From Nonlabens spongiae (GTDB lineage Bacteria > Bacteroidota > Bacteroidia > Flavobacteriales > Flavobacteriaceae): DNA of 64,000 nucleotides. The notes beneath the pieces were generated by a model. That model did not search any database. It was given only the letters and a program-made list of their open reading frames with translations, and was not told the origin of the DNA. Shown piece after piece: positions 7,868 to 16,224 of this stretch (position 1 is the first letter of the stretch; every line of letters begins with the position of its first letter). The position numbers were made by a program, and so were the translations under genes. Where the stretch lies: the NCBI RefSeq assembly GCF_002117125.1, contig NZ_CP019344.1, forward strand, positions 2,880,501 through 2,944,500. Direction: 5' to 3'.

Positions 7868-9115
7868 TCATCGATTGTAAGGAGTCTCATTGACCCACCT
7901 GAAGCCTCTAGAAATTAGTGGGAACTTTTTGAGGTCTAGTCGCTGCATCTTAAACTTCAAGCTGTCTTGCCCGATTTTTCCTTTGAGTCTATAAGTTATA
8001 CTCTCTAGTTTTTGGATGGCAAAATTCGGCGGTATGGAATCCGCATCTTTATGGTAGATGGTAGCTTTTTGAATATTCTCATCTATAATTAGATGGTAGG
8101 CGCTCACGCTGTCTCTGAATTTGATGTTGGCCTTATTTTTCTGCTCTATAATAACATATCGCCAATCCTGGCTAGAGCTTACTTCATCATTGTCACCTTC
8201 CTTTTCAAAATCAGATATTTCATAAATACCGTAAAAACGATATTTTTTCTGCTGGCGATCGATTTTGGGTTTTAAAATGAAAAAGCCCACAAACGTGATT
8301 AAGAATAAAAATAAGGCTGTGAATATCCCTTTTATTTTACCAATGTTGTGGTAAACCGCTGTGTGTTGAAGAGCGTGATATTTGACTTTGGGAAGAGCTC
8401 TGTTTGAACCAAAGAAAACATGAGACAACGATCTCCAGTCTTCGCTTAATAAAACCAGACTCATTAATACCAGATGCAAAGAAAAAATCTTCACGGGAAT
8501 ATCAAAACACAGGTTCATGACTGCGACATGTCCCATAACACCCAGAGTGAGTAGAGCGCCTAGTGTTTTAGTCCTCCTGAAGATAAGAAACAGCCCAGCA
8601 AAAACTTCAAGCAATCCCGTGAAAATGGTGTAAACTGGGTTGAACCCCATAAAGGTCCACGCCAGTCCCATGGGAGACATCTCGCCTACTTGTTGTACGA
8701 GTAAGGTAAGGCTAGGAGTTTGAAACTGAATCAAAAATACTTTTGCAAAACCGTACACCAGCATGACCGCCGCGACAAATAACCGCAACAAGCTCATGAA
8801 CCAAAACCTCAGTTTTCTATGCGAATTTCTCTTGCGACCTATTAAACTCCATGCAATCACACCTGTAACCGCAAGAATGGCTTGCAGGAACACGGCAAGG
8901 TAGTCCATCGTGCGATCCCCACTACCACTGGAAACCCTACTCAAGTTTTCAGATAGACCGAATATCGATTCTCCTATCCACGCCAGCAATGGATCGATCA
9001 ACCATCTTAAAAATAAAAAGGTTATAAACAGTGAGATAAATAAAAACAAAAACCTGAAGGCAAGTTTTGATAAGAGATTCCACTCTTCCGCTTGTTCAGG
9101 TTTTTGTTCTTGCAT
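7868..9115 (-). CDS. DoxX-like membrane protein
   Basis: This 415-aa integral membrane protein has about seven to eight hydrophobic segments. The central part (about residues 105-225) shows a DoxX-like arrangement of four helices, including a glycine-rich FTGLLEVFAGLFL segment. The C-terminal 120 residues after the last helix are soluble and probably outside the membrane. The exact function is unknown. The start at 9115 gives a short charged N-terminus before the first helix. It reads towards the BlaI operon but is separated from it by about 70 bp. Confidence 0.65.
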   Translation of the reverse strand: MQEQKPEQAEEWNLLSKLAFRFLFLFISLFITFLFLRWLIDPLLAWIGESIFGLSENLSRVSSGSGDRTMDYLAVFLQAILAVTGVIAWSLIGRKRNSHRKLRFWFMSLLRLFVAAVMLVYGFAKVFLIQFQTPSLTLLVQQVGEMSPMGLAWTFMGFNPVYTIFTGLLEVFAGLFLIFRRTKTLGALLTLGVMGHVAVMNLCFDIPVKIFSLHLVLMSLVLLSEDWRSLSHVFFGSNRALPKVKYHALQHTAVYHNIGKIKGIFTALFLFLITFVGFFILKPKIDRQQKKYRFYGIYEISDFEKEGDNDEVSSSQDWRYVIIEQKNKANIKFRDSVSAYHLIIDENIQKATIYHKDADSIPPNFAIQKLESITYRLKGKIGQDSLKFKMQRLDLKKFPLISRGFRWVNETPYNR

Positions 9116-9176
9116 GGTATTCTATTAATTCCCTAGTAAGACCTGAAAATTAACAAAATGTTTCAAAATATGGTCT

Positions 9177-9192
9177 CGCTTTCGCGAAAGCG
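9177..9192. repeat. CGCTTTCGCGAAAGCG palindrome, copy 5
   Basis: Perfect copy flanked by CT and AG, giving an even longer dyad. It sits between the dipeptidase 3' end and the DoxX-like gene and could fold as a hairpin in the transcript. Confidence 0.85.
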
Positions 9193-9233
9193 AGATCAAG
9201 ACAAGAATAACTCTTGCTAGCTGGCTACATCTC

Positions 9234-10619
9234 CTAGCTATTCATCGCAGCAAAATGTTTGTAAAAATGCGGTATGGTCTCAATCCCCTTTAGGTAATTC
9301 CAGATCCCGAAATGCTCGTTAGGGGAGTGGATCGCATCGCTGTCCAGTCCAAAGCCCATGAGAATGGATTTTGAGTGCAATTCCTTCTCAAATAATGCCA
9401 CGATAGGTATGGATCCACCGCTGCGCTGAGGAATAGGAGTCTTTCCAAAAGTATCTTCATAAGCCTTGCTTGCCGCTTGATAACCTACAAAATCAATAGG
9501 TGTCACGTAGGCCGTACCGCCGTGGTGAGGTTTTACTTTTACCGTGACGCTCTCTGGAGCCAAGTACTCAAAATGCTGCTTGAACAACTGGGTGATCTCT
9601 TTCCAATCTTGATCAGGTACGAGGCGCATGGATATTTTGGCAAATGCTTTACTTGGGATCACGGTTTTAGCTCCTTCACCCGTGTAGCCTCCCCAAATAC
9701 CGTTTACATCTAGGGTAGGGCGTATGCTGTTGCGCTCGTTTGTAGTGTAACCACTTTCACCATGTTCTTTGTTAATGTCAAGCGCTTTATTGTAGGCCTC
9801 TTGGTTGAATGGTGCTTTAGCCATTTCTGCGCGCTCCTCCTTGCTCAGTTCCTCAACCTTATCGTAAAATCCTGGAATGGTGATATGATTGTTCTCGTCG
9901 TGGAGCTGTGCAATCATATCGCATAGAATGTTGATAGGGTTTGCCACTGCACCGCCGTAAAGTCCAGAATGGAGGTCGCGGTTAGGTCCGGTAACTTCTA
10001 CTTCTACATAGCTCAACCCTCGTAATCCAGTCGTAATGCTGGGAACATCTTTTGAGATCATGCCCGTATCTGAAATGAGGATGACATCATTTGCCAATTT
10101 TTCTCGATTGCGCTCTAGGAACCAGCCCAGTGACTCGCTACCCACTTCTTCCTCGCCCTCGATCATGAATTTGATGTTGCAGGGGAGTTCATCGTTTTGA
10201 GTCATGTACTCCAGAGCTTTGACGTGCATATACATTTGCCCTTTATCGTCACAGGCTCCTCTCGCAAAAATGGCTCCATCGGGATGGGTTTCTGTTTCTT
10301 TAATCACGGGCTCAAAAGGAGGGCTGTCCCATAAGTTGATAGGATCTGGCGGTTGTACATCATAATGACCATAAACCAAAACCGTAGGCAACTTCTCGTC
10401 CACTATTCTCTCTCCATAAACAATCGGATAACCGGGCGTCTCACAAATTTCAACCTTATCGCAACCCGCTTTTTCAAGAGCCTCCTTGACTTTGTCAGCG
10501 GTAAGAATTACATCTTCTTTATAAGCTGGATCGGCACTGATGGATGGAATTTTGAGCAAGTCAATGAGCTCTTGGATGAATCGGTCTTTGTGTTGTTCTA
10601 CGTATGGTTTTGTATTCAT
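9234..10619 (-). CDS. M20 family metallo-dipeptidase
   Basis: This is a cytosolic two-zinc peptidase of the M20 family (carnosine dipeptidase/CNDP-like branch), which hydrolyses short peptides. Seen: the zinc-ligand motif GHYDVQP with H85 and D87, GACDDKGQMYMH with its bridging Asp, the EGEEEVGS motif carrying the catalytic Glu, and a late SGGSIPI segment. The 461-aa length is typical and there is no signal peptide. It is monocistronic and divergent from the tRNA-Leu transcription unit. Confidence 0.92.
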   Translation of the reverse strand: MNTKPYVEQHKDRFIQELIDLLKIPSISADPAYKEDVILTADKVKEALEKAGCDKVEICETPGYPIVYGERIVDEKLPTVLVYGHYDVQPPDPINLWDSPPFEPVIKETETHPDGAIFARGACDDKGQMYMHVKALEYMTQNDELPCNIKFMIEGEEEVGSESLGWFLERNREKLANDVILISDTGMISKDVPSITTGLRGLSYVEVEVTGPNRDLHSGLYGGAVANPINILCDMIAQLHDENNHITIPGFYDKVEELSKEERAEMAKAPFNQEAYNKALDINKEHGESGYTTNERNSIRPTLDVNGIWGGYTGEGAKTVIPSKAFAKISMRLVPDQDWKEITQLFKQHFEYLAPESVTVKVKPHHGGTAYVTPIDFVGYQAASKAYEDTFGKTPIPQRSGGSIPIVALFEKELHSKSILMGFGLDSDAIHSPNEHFGIWNYLKGIETIPHFYKHFAAMNS

Positions 10620-10675
10620 GAAAAGTGATTTGACGTAAAGATAAGAAGCTGCTGATTTTTTTTATGCCTAAGAAT

Positions 10676-10704
10676 TTGTAATAAATGAAAAGTATGTATA
10701 TTTG
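10676..10704 (+). promoter_or_regulatory. Bacteroidota-type promoter of the tRNA-Leu unit
   Basis: TTG at 10676-10678 and TATATTTG at 10697-10704 (consensus TAnnTTTG), separated by 18 nt. The first tRNA-Leu-like sequence begins 26 bp downstream. Confidence 0.6.
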
Positions 10705-10730
10705 CCGTCCCTTAGGGAAAATACCAGTAA

Positions 10731-10785
10731 GCGGATGTGGTGGATCCCGATAGCTATCGGGAGGTAGACACGCTAGACTTAGGAT
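10731..10785 (+). pseudogene. Degenerate tRNA-Leu copy with a palindrome in the D-arm
   Basis: The first 14 bases equal the 5' end of the intact tRNA-Leu at 10820. Then an 18-bp palindrome (10745-10762) replaces three D-loop bases, and similarity resumes with GGTAGACACG and the anticodon-loop bases ACTTAGGAT. After 10785 similarity stops; there is no variable arm, T-arm or 3' acceptor strand. Instead CTTAGG-ATTTAA-CCTAAG (10778-10795) can form a small hairpin. It cannot fold as a cloverleaf and is read as a tRNA remnant. Confidence 0.8.
10745..10762. repeat. 18-bp palindrome TCCCGATAGCTATCGGGA
   Basis: Perfectly self-complementary and placed exactly in the D-loop of the degenerate tRNA-Leu. 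It looks like a dispersed palindromic unit inserted there. Confidence 0.8.
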
Positions 10786-10819
10786 TTAACCTAAGAAAAA
10801 GTGTTAAAATATTTAAAAT

Positions 10820-10901
10820 GCGGATGTGGTGGAACTGGTAGACACGTCAGACTTAGGATCTGATGCCGCGAGGTGTGCAGGTTCGATTCCTGTCATCCGC
10901 A
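10820..10901 (+). tRNA. tRNA-Leu (anticodon UAG)
   Basis: Cloverleaf: acceptor stem GCGGATG / CATCCGC with discriminator A, a D-arm with GGTAGACAC, anticodon stem TCAGA / TCTGA enclosing CTTAGGA (anticodon TAG), a leucine-type long variable region GCCGCGAGGTGT, and T-arm GCAGG-TTCGATT-CCTGT. The 3' CCA is not encoded. The element-like DNA starts right after it, so its 3' end is the probable attachment site. Confidence 0.95.
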
Positions 10902-10902
10902 C

Positions 10903-10931
10903 AAAAGCCGAAGAGAAATCTTCGGCTTTTT
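10903..10931 (+). terminator. Terminator after tRNA-Leu
   Basis: Stem AAAAGCCGAAGA / TCTTCGGCTTTT with loop GAAA, followed by T. It ends the tRNA transcript. Confidence 0.85.
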
Positions 10932-11140
10932 CATTTTAAAAAATGGGATTTTCTTCACGATTTTTGACCTTGGGTACAACATAGGTACAACATTTTACCT
11001 TTTTTCAGAACTGAATTGGCTTTAGTACTATATCCATTCATTTGATAACAAATCCTATTTTCTGTATTGAGGATTAATAAATTTTAGGTTATCTCAACCT
11101 CTGTTCTTCGTTTGAGGGGTTTATTATCATACAATATACA
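10932..11140. other. Left end of the putative ICE, with GGTACAACAT direct repeats
   Basis: No gene is visible. Two direct copies of GGTACAACAT (10973-10982 and 10984-10993) lie 11 bp apart, about 75 bp inside the tRNA end. Closely phased repeats near an att site can be arm-type sites for a tyrosine recombinase. Their role here is inferred from position only. Confidence 0.4.
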
Positions 11141-11279
11141 CGCAAGGTAAACTCGTAAAATACTTCCATCAAAAGACTACGGCATAAAGCCAACGCTTCT
11201 TCCCCTACTCATTTATTCCGTTTCCTTTTGAGCCAAGATTTTATCTTCCGTTTGGTTTCTGCTCAAATATTGTTTAATC
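11141..11279 (+). promoter_or_regulatory. Long conserved leader, copy 1 (before parB-like gene)
   Basis: About 139 bp of non-coding DNA that is strongly similar to 13191-13333. Shared blocks include GTAAACTCGTAAAATAC, CATCAAAAGACTACGGCATA, TCATTTATTCCGTTTCCTTT, and CTCAAATATTGTTTAATC at the 3' end. In both copies the distance from the block end to the ATG is the same, so it is probably a shared 5' UTR or promoter-leader that co-regulates the two genes. Confidence 0.65.
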
Positions 11280-11294
11280 AAAAATTTGAGTATT

Positions 11295-13082
11295 ATGACA
11301 ACAAAAGCGAGTACCAAAATGAAGCGCAGTAGAGCGAAATCTACTGCCAAGAAAGAAGTAAACGGAAAGAAATCCGAAGTACTTCAAATTCAGAACTTAC
11401 CATTGGGTAAAATCAAGCCTGACCTTGAACAGCCCAGAAAAACTTTTAATGATGATGCCTTGCAGCAGCTTTCTGAGAGTATCGAAAAGCACGGTGTGTT
11501 GCAGCCAATCACGGTAAGGCAACTAAATGGCCATTATATCATCGTGATGGGCGAACGCCGATATCGTGCGAGCAAGCTTGCAGGAAAAAAGACCGTACCC
11601 TGTATCGTAAGAACTTATGAGAACAATGATGTTCTGGAAGTTCAAATCATCGAAAACCTGCAAAGACAGGATGTTGAACCGACCGAAGAAGCCGATGCGA
11701 TTGCTTACCTAAGTGAGAAGTATTCACCTACCGAAATTGCGAAGCGATTGGGTAGAACGGATAACTTCATCAGACAGCGTTTGAAACTGGCCGGATTAAT
11801 TGATGGTTTCAAGCATTTTGTACGCAATGGCGAAATGACCATTTCCTTGGGCGTAGGCGTGGCACTTTTTGAACCGGAAGAGCAACAGATGATGTTGGAA
11901 ACGATGGGCGAGGATTTTAATGCACATCAGATAAACAGGATGATTAAAGACCAGACATACTATTTGGAAAAAGCATCTTTTGATGTAGCCGATAAAAAAT
12001 TGGTCCCAAAAGCTGGGTCTTGTGTTGAATGTCCTTTCAATGCCGCAAATCAAGGCAATCTGTTCGGCGAAGGAAAGATGGTCTGTACGAAAGCAGCCTG
12101 TTTTGAAACGAAGAAAAGCAAATCGCTCTTGAACCTGATTGAAAAATCCAAGAAAGAGAATATCCTTCTAATTCCTGAAATACGACAGTATTGGGCAGAT
12201 GACGAAAACAATAAGCTCATTATATCCCAATTGGTAAAGAACGGATTGAAAGTTTATTTACTGGACGATGTTGAAATTATAGAGAATCCGATTGAGCCAA
12301 CAATTGAGGCCATCAAAATAGAATATCAACATTACGATTATTCAGAAGATGAATTAAAAGCTGAATTTAAGGAAGCAATTCAGAACTTCGAAGAAGAATT
12401 GAAAAATTACAATTCAGCAACTGACAATGGATTTGTAAACGGCATCGTGTTCCATCCGGAGACGTACCAACACAAAATTGTCTTCGTCAAGATAATCGAG
12501 AAATCAAAAGATGACTCAACTGAGTATTCAGCACCATTGGCCAATAGGAAAATGGCAGATTGTACACCTGAGGAACAAATCGTTAAAATCAACGAAAGGG
12601 AAATCCGTAAGAAGCAGATTGAGAACAACAAACAGTTCGAGGAAGTAGTTCAGATGATTCGAGAGACTAAATACATCGATACGAAGAAGACACTTTCAAC
12701 AGAAGAAATGGTGGCATTCTCGATATCGCTTTTTGAAAATAATGTGGACTATTTGAGCCAACAAAAGTATTTCACAAAGTTCTTGGGCAACACGTCCAAG
12801 ATGACTAAGGTTGAAATGGTCGAGAATTTCAAGAAGAAATTCAAAAAGGAAACCTTTCACAAATTGATACGGTATATGCTAACCAAGCAAGTTCATTTTG
12901 GCGAAAGCAATCACGTAAATAATTTGACGAATATTTCATTCTACAATGCAATGCAAGGATATTACAAATCCAAGATTGCCAGTATTGAGAAGGAATATGC
13001 CGAAAAACGAGACAAGCGTGAAGCACGTTTGAAAGAGCGTATCGCAATTCTTGAAAAGAAAATTCAGGAACTCAACGATTAG
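11295..13082 (+). CDS. ParB-like partition/DNA-binding protein
   Basis: This 595-aa protein has an N-terminal ParB/RepB/Spo0J domain: GERRYRA, the box NLQRQDVEPTEEA, and a helix-turn-helix TEIAKRLGRTDNFIRQRLKL. A long, charged C-terminal region of about 350 aa has no recognised domain; a Cys group (CVECPF, later CTKAAC) may bind metal. No ParA is nearby, so it may act in element maintenance or as a regulator rather than in classical partition. The ATG at 11295 is preferred over an in-frame TTG at 11286 inside the leader. A strong terminator follows. Confidence 0.85.
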   Translation: MTTKASTKMKRSRAKSTAKKEVNGKKSEVLQIQNLPLGKIKPDLEQPRKTFNDDALQQLSESIEKHGVLQPITVRQLNGHYIIVMGERRYRASKLAGKKTVPCIVRTYENNDVLEVQIIENLQRQDVEPTEEADAIAYLSEKYSPTEIAKRLGRTDNFIRQRLKLAGLIDGFKHFVRNGEMTISLGVGVALFEPEEQQMMLETMGEDFNAHQINRMIKDQTYYLEKASFDVADKKLVPKAGSCVECPFNAANQGNLFGEGKMVCTKAACFETKKSKSLLNLIEKSKKENILLIPEIRQYWADDENNKLIISQLVKNGLKVYLLDDVEIIENPIEPTIEAIKIEYQHYDYSEDELKAEFKEAIQNFEEELKNYNSATDNGFVNGIVFHPETYQHKIVFVKIIEKSKDDSTEYSAPLANRKMADCTPEEQIVKINEREIRKKQIENNKQFEEVVQMIRETKYIDTKKTLSTEEMVAFSISLFENNVDYLSQQKYFTKFLGNTSKMTKVEMVENFKKKFKKETFHKLIRYMLTKQVHFGESNHVNNLTNISFYNAMQGYYKSKIASIEKEYAEKRDKREARLKERIAILEKKIQELND

Positions 13083-13095
13083 CTTTTGTTGTTTT

Positions 13096-13135
13096 GAAGA
13101 AGGGTCGGCATTCGTGCTGGCCCTTCTTCTTTTTT
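13096..13135 (+). terminator. Terminator of the parB-like gene
   Basis: Stem GAAGAAGGGTCGGC / GCTGGCCCTTCTTC (mismatched in the upper part) followed by seven Ts. Confidence 0.85.
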
Positions 13136-13190
13136 ATGATAGTGCCTAAAAAAATGTATTTATCAGGAAGGGGTTATCAATCAATAGTTA

Positions 13191-13333
13191 GCGCAAAGGT
13201 AAACTCGTAAAATACACCCATCAAAAGACTACGGCATAAAGACGTTGCGCACATCCCTCTTCTCATTTATTCCGTTTCCTTTTGAGCTGTGATTTTAGCT
13301 TCCGTTTGGGTACTGCTCAAATATTGTTTAATC
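13191..13333 (+). promoter_or_regulatory. Long conserved leader, copy 2 (before DUF932 gene)
   Basis: Second copy of the leader at 11141. Differences cluster in one internal segment (13241-13262), whereas the flanks are nearly identical. A TTG-initiated open frame runs through it, but the conservation with copy 1, which precedes an unrelated protein, argues for a non-coding leader. Confidence 0.65.
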
Positions 13334-13347
13334 TAAATTCAAAAGCT

Positions 13348-14184
13348 ATGTATTTACAAAATTTGCAACAGGATGAAATCTTTGTTTCATCAGAAATGAA
13401 ATCCTTAAGAACCTTGACCCAGATGGAATCCCGACGAGGGCTTGAAAATGCCATCATCTCAAATGGAAAAATCGTTAACGTGGTATCGAACAGTTACGGG
13501 CACATTCCGAATCAATTGTTCTTCAGGAAAGCTGAAGAAATGTTGACCGATGCACAACTGAACTTCCACAAACGAACTATTAACAAAAATGATAGATCGT
13601 TCATTACAGATTTTATTATTGACGATAAAAGCCAATTTACAGTCAAGAACGACAAGGACTTGATACTGCCGATGCTTCGGTTTAAGAACTCGTATGATGG
13701 TAGCGACAAGACCTCTGGCCATTTCGGGTTTTATAGAGAAGTGTGCTCAAATGGTCTGCACGTCTCTCAGGCAGAAATTGAGTTTTCCATCAAGCATAGT
13801 AAGAATAATACACACCTCATTATGCCAAGGCTAAAAAATCTTTTTGACAAGTTTCTGGACAATGAGTTCTATGCCATTACCAAGAAGTTCGATAAGATGA
13901 AAGATTTTAAAATCATCGACACACAAGAATTTGTAAAAGCAATTCTCGATAAAACAAAACTTTTTAGATACGAATGTAGCGACAAGAACAGCGACCCTTC
14001 AAAGAAGTCTCGTGAGGTTATCGAAATTTTAAATTATGAAGCCTTGTTGCTCAATGAAGAACCGAATCTTTGGCTGGGTTACAATGCATTCAATTCTGTA
14101 CTTCATAATGTATTGAAGAAAAGCTTCGGCCTACAAGAACGGTTGGATAAAAAGCTGTTTGATGAAGTCTATGCTATGGCATAA
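13348..14184 (+). CDS. DUF932 family plasmid/phage-like protein
   Basis: The 278-aa protein carries the DUF932 hallmark: a segment with NSYDGS, then GHFGFYREVCSNGL. The family is common on plasmids, phages and Bacteroidota conjugative elements; its function is not established. The ATG at 13348 is chosen because it sits the same distance after the leader as the parB-like start does, giving MYLQNLQQDE. It is followed by a long GC-richer gap, so it is probably transcribed alone. Confidence 0.8.
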   Translation: MYLQNLQQDEIFVSSEMKSLRTLTQMESRRGLENAIISNGKIVNVVSNSYGHIPNQLFFRKAEEMLTDAQLNFHKRTINKNDRSFITDFIIDDKSQFTVKNDKDLILPMLRFKNSYDGSDKTSGHFGFYREVCSNGLHVSQAEIEFSIKHSKNNTHLIMPRLKNLFDKFLDNEFYAITKKFDKMKDFKIIDTQEFVKAILDKTKLFRYECSDKNSDPSKKSREVIEILNYEALLLNEEPNLWLGYNAFNSVLHNVLKKSFGLQERLDKKLFDEVYAMA

Positions 14185-14974
14185 ATTAAATAAAGGTTTG
14201 TCCAGTACCTTAAACTGGATGACTAAATATATGATAAGCATTTACTTTCCCACTCAGCACATTCCCCTACATTCCACGGTTTCCTGCTGAAAAAGCAGGA
14301 ATCCACTACATTTCGGGAAAAGAGCTTCACTACAGGGGTCTTGGACACCGTACCCGATTTCTACTTTTCATTTCGCTAACCCTGCCCGCTACGCTGGGAA
14401 GGGACGCTTCATTCCCAATCCGAAATAGGGAACGAAGTCCGCTTTTTTCATCGGAAAGCCATCACTTCGGTTTTCTTGACGGGATTTTCGGCGCGGTCTT
14501 CTTGAGCCCTCACTCGAAAATCCTTAAAAACCAAACCGCTGTCTTATACATTTTAAGGGGTTTATAATGGATAAAGCCTTTGTTGTTTTTCGGGGGCATC
14601 GAAAAACAGGCAGTGCATAACCAATTCTACACCTGCCCGTCCGGTCAGGCGGGTTAAACCCAGCCACTCATTTCGCTTAACTGTCGGTACGCTCAAATCG
14701 TAACCGGATTCAAAAGAATTGCTAATGCCCTTATGGAACTTGTCAAGACTGTACAAGTTTTAGTGAAAAATAAGGTATCTACTTCCTTGAATCCGCCTAT
14801 GGCGTGATTACTACGTCGCAGACACACCTGATTTTATCCTAAAAGTCTTGACAAAACCCACTCTATCCATTGTGCGATGCACGAAAGAAAAGAACAAACA
14901 CCCCTTAAAATTTAATCTGAATTGAAAAGGGAAATATTAATCAAGCCTGTAAAGGGCATTTAAAACAATGTATT
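14185..14974. other. GC-richer structured non-coding region
   Basis: There are 790 bp without a credible gene, visibly GC-richer than its neighbours. It holds several inverted repeats: CCTGCTgaaaaAGCAGG near 14283, TTCCC-GGGAA arms near 14412-14432, and a GC-rich element CCTGCCCGTCCGGTCAGGCG at 14632. An origin of replication, a non-coding RNA or decayed coding DNA are all possible; nothing decides between them. Confidence 0.4.
14632..14654. repeat. GC-rich palindromic element, copy 1
   Basis: An imperfect dyad beginning CCTGCCCG. A related element with arms CCTGCC / GGCAGG lies at 30321 between traK and traM. Confidence 0.5.
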
Positions 14975-15319
14975 ATGAGTACTATTAGAAATCACGTACA
15001 GTTGATTGGAAACGTTGGTCAAGAGCCAACCATTACGAACCTTGAAAGCGGTAAGAAAGTAGCCCGCTTCTCACTCGCTACAAACGAGTACTACAAAGAC
15101 GGCAAAGGCGAAAAGCAAACGGACACCAACTGGCATACCGTTGTGGCTTGGGGCAAGACCGCTGAAATCGTTGAGAAATATGTTGAGAAAGGAAAAGAAG
15201 TAGGAATCACGGGCAAACTAAAGACCCGAACTTACACCACGGACGATGGAAACCAACGCTATGTTACCGAAGTGGTAGCCGACGAAATCCTTTTACTCGG
15301 AAGTAAAGGCGATAAGTAA
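14975..15319 (+). CDS. ssb: Single-stranded DNA-binding protein
   Basis: This is an OB-fold SSB: the N-terminus MSTIRNHVQLIGNVGQEP, then GKKVARFSLATNEYY, NWHTVVAWGKTAEIVEKYVEKG and the C-terminal strand RYVTEVVADEILLLG. At 114 aa it is a minimal SSB without the acidic tail that recruits partner proteins in housekeeping SSBs. On conjugative elements such SSBs coat the transferred strand. A terminator follows directly, so it is probably monocistronic. Confidence 0.92.
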   Translation: MSTIRNHVQLIGNVGQEPTITNLESGKKVARFSLATNEYYKDGKGEKQTDTNWHTVVAWGKTAEIVEKYVEKGKEVGITGKLKTRTYTTDDGNQRYVTEVVADEILLLGSKGDK

Positions 15320-15329
15320 TCTTAAAATG

Positions 15330-15367
15330 AAAGAGGGCGTTCCTCTCGAAAGTTGCGCCCTCTTTTT
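15330..15367 (+). terminator. Terminator of ssb
   Basis: Stem AAAGAGGGCG / CGCCCTCTTT around a 16-nt loop, followed by a T-run. The next gene starts about 30 bp further on. Confidence 0.85.
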
Positions 15368-15395
15368 CATTATTCACACATTAAATATATGCACA

Positions 15396-15776
15396 ATGAA
15401 AGCGAAAGTTAACGAATTAAAAGAGCGGTTGCAACATTTTACGGGAACAGAAATGTTCTACCAAATACCGCTATTGAAAACACGATTTACAGACGGTTTG
15501 AAATACCTTTCGGAAGTTGCCGAATGTTTTTGGCTCATTACCGACACATCCGTAATTGCAAAAAGTCTGATGAACCGAAGTGAATTTATCACTATCGATT
15601 TTAAAAGATTGCCCGAAGAAAAACAGGATTATTCGGGTTACGAAGCCGAGATAATTTATAGCGATGGCAACGATACTATTTTGGAAAAACACGGTTATCG
15701 TGCCACCGATTTTCCAATAGATGAGCTGCGGTTGTTTTTTGTAAATGATACGCTGATGTTACTAAGTGAATATTAA
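15396..15776 (+). CDS. DUF6876 family protein
   Basis: The 126-aa protein begins MKAKVNELKERLQHFTGTEMFYQ and has the pattern FTDGLKYLSEVAECFWLITD, as in the DUF6876 family seen on Bacteroidota mobile elements; the function is unknown. The ATG at 15396 is chosen. The frame stays open to 15327, but that part covers the ssb terminator hairpin. It is followed 11 bp later by a small gene, probably in the same transcript. Confidence 0.7.
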   Translation: MKAKVNELKERLQHFTGTEMFYQIPLLKTRFTDGLKYLSEVAECFWLITDTSVIAKSLMNRSEFITIDFKRLPEEKQDYSGYEAEIIYSDGNDTILEKHGYRATDFPIDELRLFFVNDTLMLLSEY

Positions 15777-15787
15777 AATCTTCAGCT

Positions 15788-15985
15788 ATGGTGTATCTTA
15801 ATTTTACAGACTTGAGCGAGGAAGCTCAAAACCGACTTTTGGAAACGTCCAAAGAAGATGTGAAACGAAAATTTGGGGATAGCATTCGCAAATACGTTAA
15901 AGAAAATTATGGCTGTTTTGAAACGATGATAGAGGAAGAAGCACTTCGGAATTTATATTCTTACACCTATGTATTTAACATATGA
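15788..15985 (+). CDS. Small hypothetical protein (65 aa)
   Basis: This short, charged protein (MVYLNFTDLSEEAQNRLLET...) has a Leu/Glu-rich helical N-terminus and an aromatic C-terminus. It is not recognised. The spacing of 11 bp from the DUF6876 gene and the terminator 20 bp after its stop support it as the second gene of a two-gene unit. Confidence 0.6.
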   Translation: MVYLNFTDLSEEAQNRLLETSKEDVKRKFGDSIRKYVKENYGCFETMIEEEALRNLYSYTYVFNI

Positions 15986-16005
15986 AATTTTGAAACAATA
16001 AGGTA

Positions 16006-16036
16006 AACGCCTCTGAATTTTCAGAGGTGTTTTTGT
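16006..16036 (+). terminator. Terminator after the small gene
   Basis: Stem CGCCTCTGA / TCAGAGGTG with loop ATTT, followed by TTTTTG. Confidence 0.85.
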
Positions 16037-16224
16037 TTGTAATTAATCCTACATCAAGAAAAAATCACTATCTTTATTTCGCTGAAATTCAGCATTCAAA
16101 TTAAAGCAGGGTTATCCACTTTTCGACTTTCGCCGATAGCCTTACACATCGAAAAATAACATATCGGAAAATCATTTTCCCTGAAAATGGCAATCGGCTT
16201 TTTAGCCGGATTGTATGGATTTTT

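Noticed and set aside
10894..11000. Integrase gene at the tRNA-proximal end
   Set aside because: The short reverse-strand open frame (NVVPMLYPRSK...) has no recombinase motif and is too short.
11286..11294. TTG start extending the parB-like gene
   Set aside because: The leader is conserved in front of a second gene, so this TTG and the one at 13282 are inside non-coding leaders; ATGs at 11295 and 13348 fit better.
14562..14756. 64-aa minus-strand frame in the GC-rich gap
   Set aside because: No homology or ribosome site is visible and the codon pattern is not protein-like.
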